DNA of 64,000 nucleotides from JAIXWP01 sp965247015. Its GTDB lineage: Bacteria > Bacteroidota > Bacteroidia > Flavobacteriales_D > Sanyastnellaceae. The notes under the pieces were generated by a model, which made no database searches, was not told the origin of the DNA, and saw only the letters and a program-made list of their open reading frames with translations. Position numbers and translations under genes: made by a program. The stretch lies in assembly GCA_965247015.1 (NCBI GenBank), contig CBDFGG010000006.1, positions 186,001 to 250,000 on the forward strand. Reading direction: 5' to 3'. The stretch's first letter is position 1; each line of letters opens with the position of its first letter. This document shows, in pieces, positions 62,954 to 64,000 of this stretch.

Positions 62954-64000
62954 ATGAAACTTATTAAACTTACTATTCTAACTCTTCTTTCTTTAAATTC
63001 TATTGCACAAAAAGAAAATAACAATTGGATTTTCGGAGCTGGCAATATTATAAATTTTAACTCGGGAAGTCCTTTGGTATCTGCTACTTCAAACAGTTTT
63101 CAATGCCTCGACAACTCGACAACTGTTTCAGATCCTGAAACTGGTGACCTTCTTTTTTACTGCAATGGTACTACCGTCTATAATGCCAATCATGAAGCGA
63201 TGGTAAATGGCACGGGGCTTTTAGGTCACTCTTCAGGAGGGAATTCTGCATTCGCACTGAAACAACCTGGAATAAATACACTTTATTATTTGTTTACTTC
63301 TGACGCTTGGGCTGGCAACCAAGGCCTGAGATATAGTGTTATTGATATGTCCTTGGATGGCGGGCTCGGTGGTGTGACTTCAATCAAGAATGAAGTTCTA
63401 TTGGACAATGCGACAGAAAAAATTGCTGCCATAAAGCACTCAAATAATCTAGATGTTTGGTTGATTACACACCCTTTCAACACGAATGAATTCCATAGTT
63501 TTTTGATCAATCAAAACGGACTAAATACAGAGCCGTCAATTTCGATCACTGGCATGCTTCACTCTGGCGGTACTAATGGAACTTATAATGCCGCTGGACA
63601 AATCGCAGTGAGCGTAGATGGAAGTAAAATTGCAACGGCCGTTTTTGATGCTGGAAAAATTGAAGTATTAAACTTTGATGATTCAAACGGTCAAGTTGAA
63701 CTGATGTATCAATTCAATGAACAGCAAGCATGGGGAACCTGCTTTTCTCCTGATGGAAATAAGTTATACGTTTCGCATTGGGGAGGAAGTCAATCAGAAA
63801 GTATTCATCAATATGATCTAAGCCTATTGTCAGAAGATCTTATTGAAGGAAGTAGAGTTCTTGTAGGACAGGTGAATGGTACAAGTGATTCTTATGATGC
63901 GGGATATTTACAACTTACACCAACAGGAAAAATATACATCGCAATCTATAATGCCACGTATTTGGCTTCCATTGAATCACCTGATGAATATGGCTCTGCG
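62954..64000 (+). CDS. Secreted beta-propeller-like surface protein, 3' end missing
   Basis: 349 codons, open to the window edge, so the C-terminus is not seen. Signal peptide MKLIKLTILTLLSLNSIAQ. The start of the mature part, NNWIFGAGNIINFNSGSP, and the later GETGDLLFYCNGTTVYN-type repeats match the N-terminal WD40/YVTN-like domain found in large Bacteroidota proteins that end in gliding-motility (T9SS type B) tails. A type B sorting domain probably lies beyond the window. Separate transcription from the speD operon is possible: the gap is 26 bp. Confidence 0.8.
   Translation, partial: MKLIKLTILTLLSLNSIAQKENNNWIFGAGNIINFNSGSPLVSATSNSFQCLDNSTTVSDPETGDLLFYCNGTTVYNANHEAMVNGTGLLGHSSGGNSAFALKQPGINTLYYLFTSDAWAGNQGLRYSVIDMSLDGGLGGVTSIKNEVLLDNATEKIAAIKHSNNLDVWLITHPFNTNEFHSFLINQNGLNTEPSISITGMLHSGGTNGTYNAAGQIAVSVDGSKIATAVFDAGKIEVLNFDDSNGQVELMYQFNEQQAWGTCFSPDGNKLYVSHWGGSQSESIHQYDLSLLSEDLIEGSRVLVGQVNGTSDSYDAGYLQLTPTGKIYIAIYNATYLASIESPDEYGSA

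Noticed and set aside
1..64000. tRNA, rRNA, insertion sequences or prophage genes
   Set aside because: I found no cloverleaf or rRNA-like sequence, transposase DDE motif, or phage structural gene by eye; a covariance search could still reveal a small RNA.

Overview
This 64 kb window is almost certainly chromosomal DNA of a Bacteroidota bacterium, probably a Flavobacteriales or Chitinophagales relative; I cannot fix the genus. The evidence is four proteins with type IX secretion (T9SS) C-terminal sorting domains, a PorP/SprF-type protein next to an OmpA/PD40/SPOR lipoprotein, a TonB-dependent receptor/DUF4249 pair, DUF5686 and Bbp2 proteins, and several TAnnTTTG promoter -7 boxes. I recognise no rRNA, tRNA, CRISPR array, insertion sequence, phage or replication origin. 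Both edges cut genes: a metallophosphoesterase at the left and a secreted beta-propeller-like protein at the right.

Layout. 0-2.5 kb: phosphoesterase end, GNAT-like protein, secreted thioredoxin-like protein, AraC regulator. 2.5-13.5 kb: a leftward surface-protein operon encoding a giant MopE-repeat T9SS type B protein, a PorP/SprF-like protein and an OmpA/PD40/SPOR lipoprotein. 13.7-22.1 kb: DUF5686, a divergent NmrA/HxlR pair sharing a palindromic operator, an M1 peptidase, small proteins including an overlooked 44-residue Cys-rich ORF, DUF2721, and a membrane-anchored MutS-like ATPase. 22.1-27.2 kb: a potassium locus with a truncated KdpD, KdpE, Kup and a Bbp2 porin. 27.4-32.3 kb: a T9SS type B protein broken by a one-base frameshift, a flavin reductase and two TPR proteins. 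32.6-37.1 kb: a five-gene operon of exported proteins including DUF6175, closed by a strong terminator. 37.1-41.3 kb: bestrophin and a DUF4249/TonB receptor pair. 41.5-46.9 kb: a 1797-residue acidic, HYR-repeat T9SS type A protein. 47-56.6 kb: MauE-thioredoxin fusion, diheme cytochrome c, a barrel protein, lipoproteins, an Omp85-like protein, a J-domain-like protein and exonuclease VII (xseA, xseB). 56.7-62.9 kb: a seven-gene, largely overlapping operon around polyamine chemistry (SpeD, DUF4178, a 63-residue membrane peptide, DUF350, a membrane-fused spermidine synthase homologue, an FAD oxidoreductase and a polytopic membrane protein).

The most unusual points are: (1) intergenic arrays with a strict 7-bp period, four of which lie against the stop codon of a leftward gene; (2) the SpeD-DUF4178-DUF350 operon, whose SpeD has Ser where the catalytic Cys is expected; (3) an exact 792-bp higher-order repeat inside the giant MopE-repeat gene; (4) a KdpDE pair linked to Kup, with no Kdp ATPase in the window; (5) the exported five-gene operon of unknown function. 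All functional statements come from reading motifs; no database search was run.
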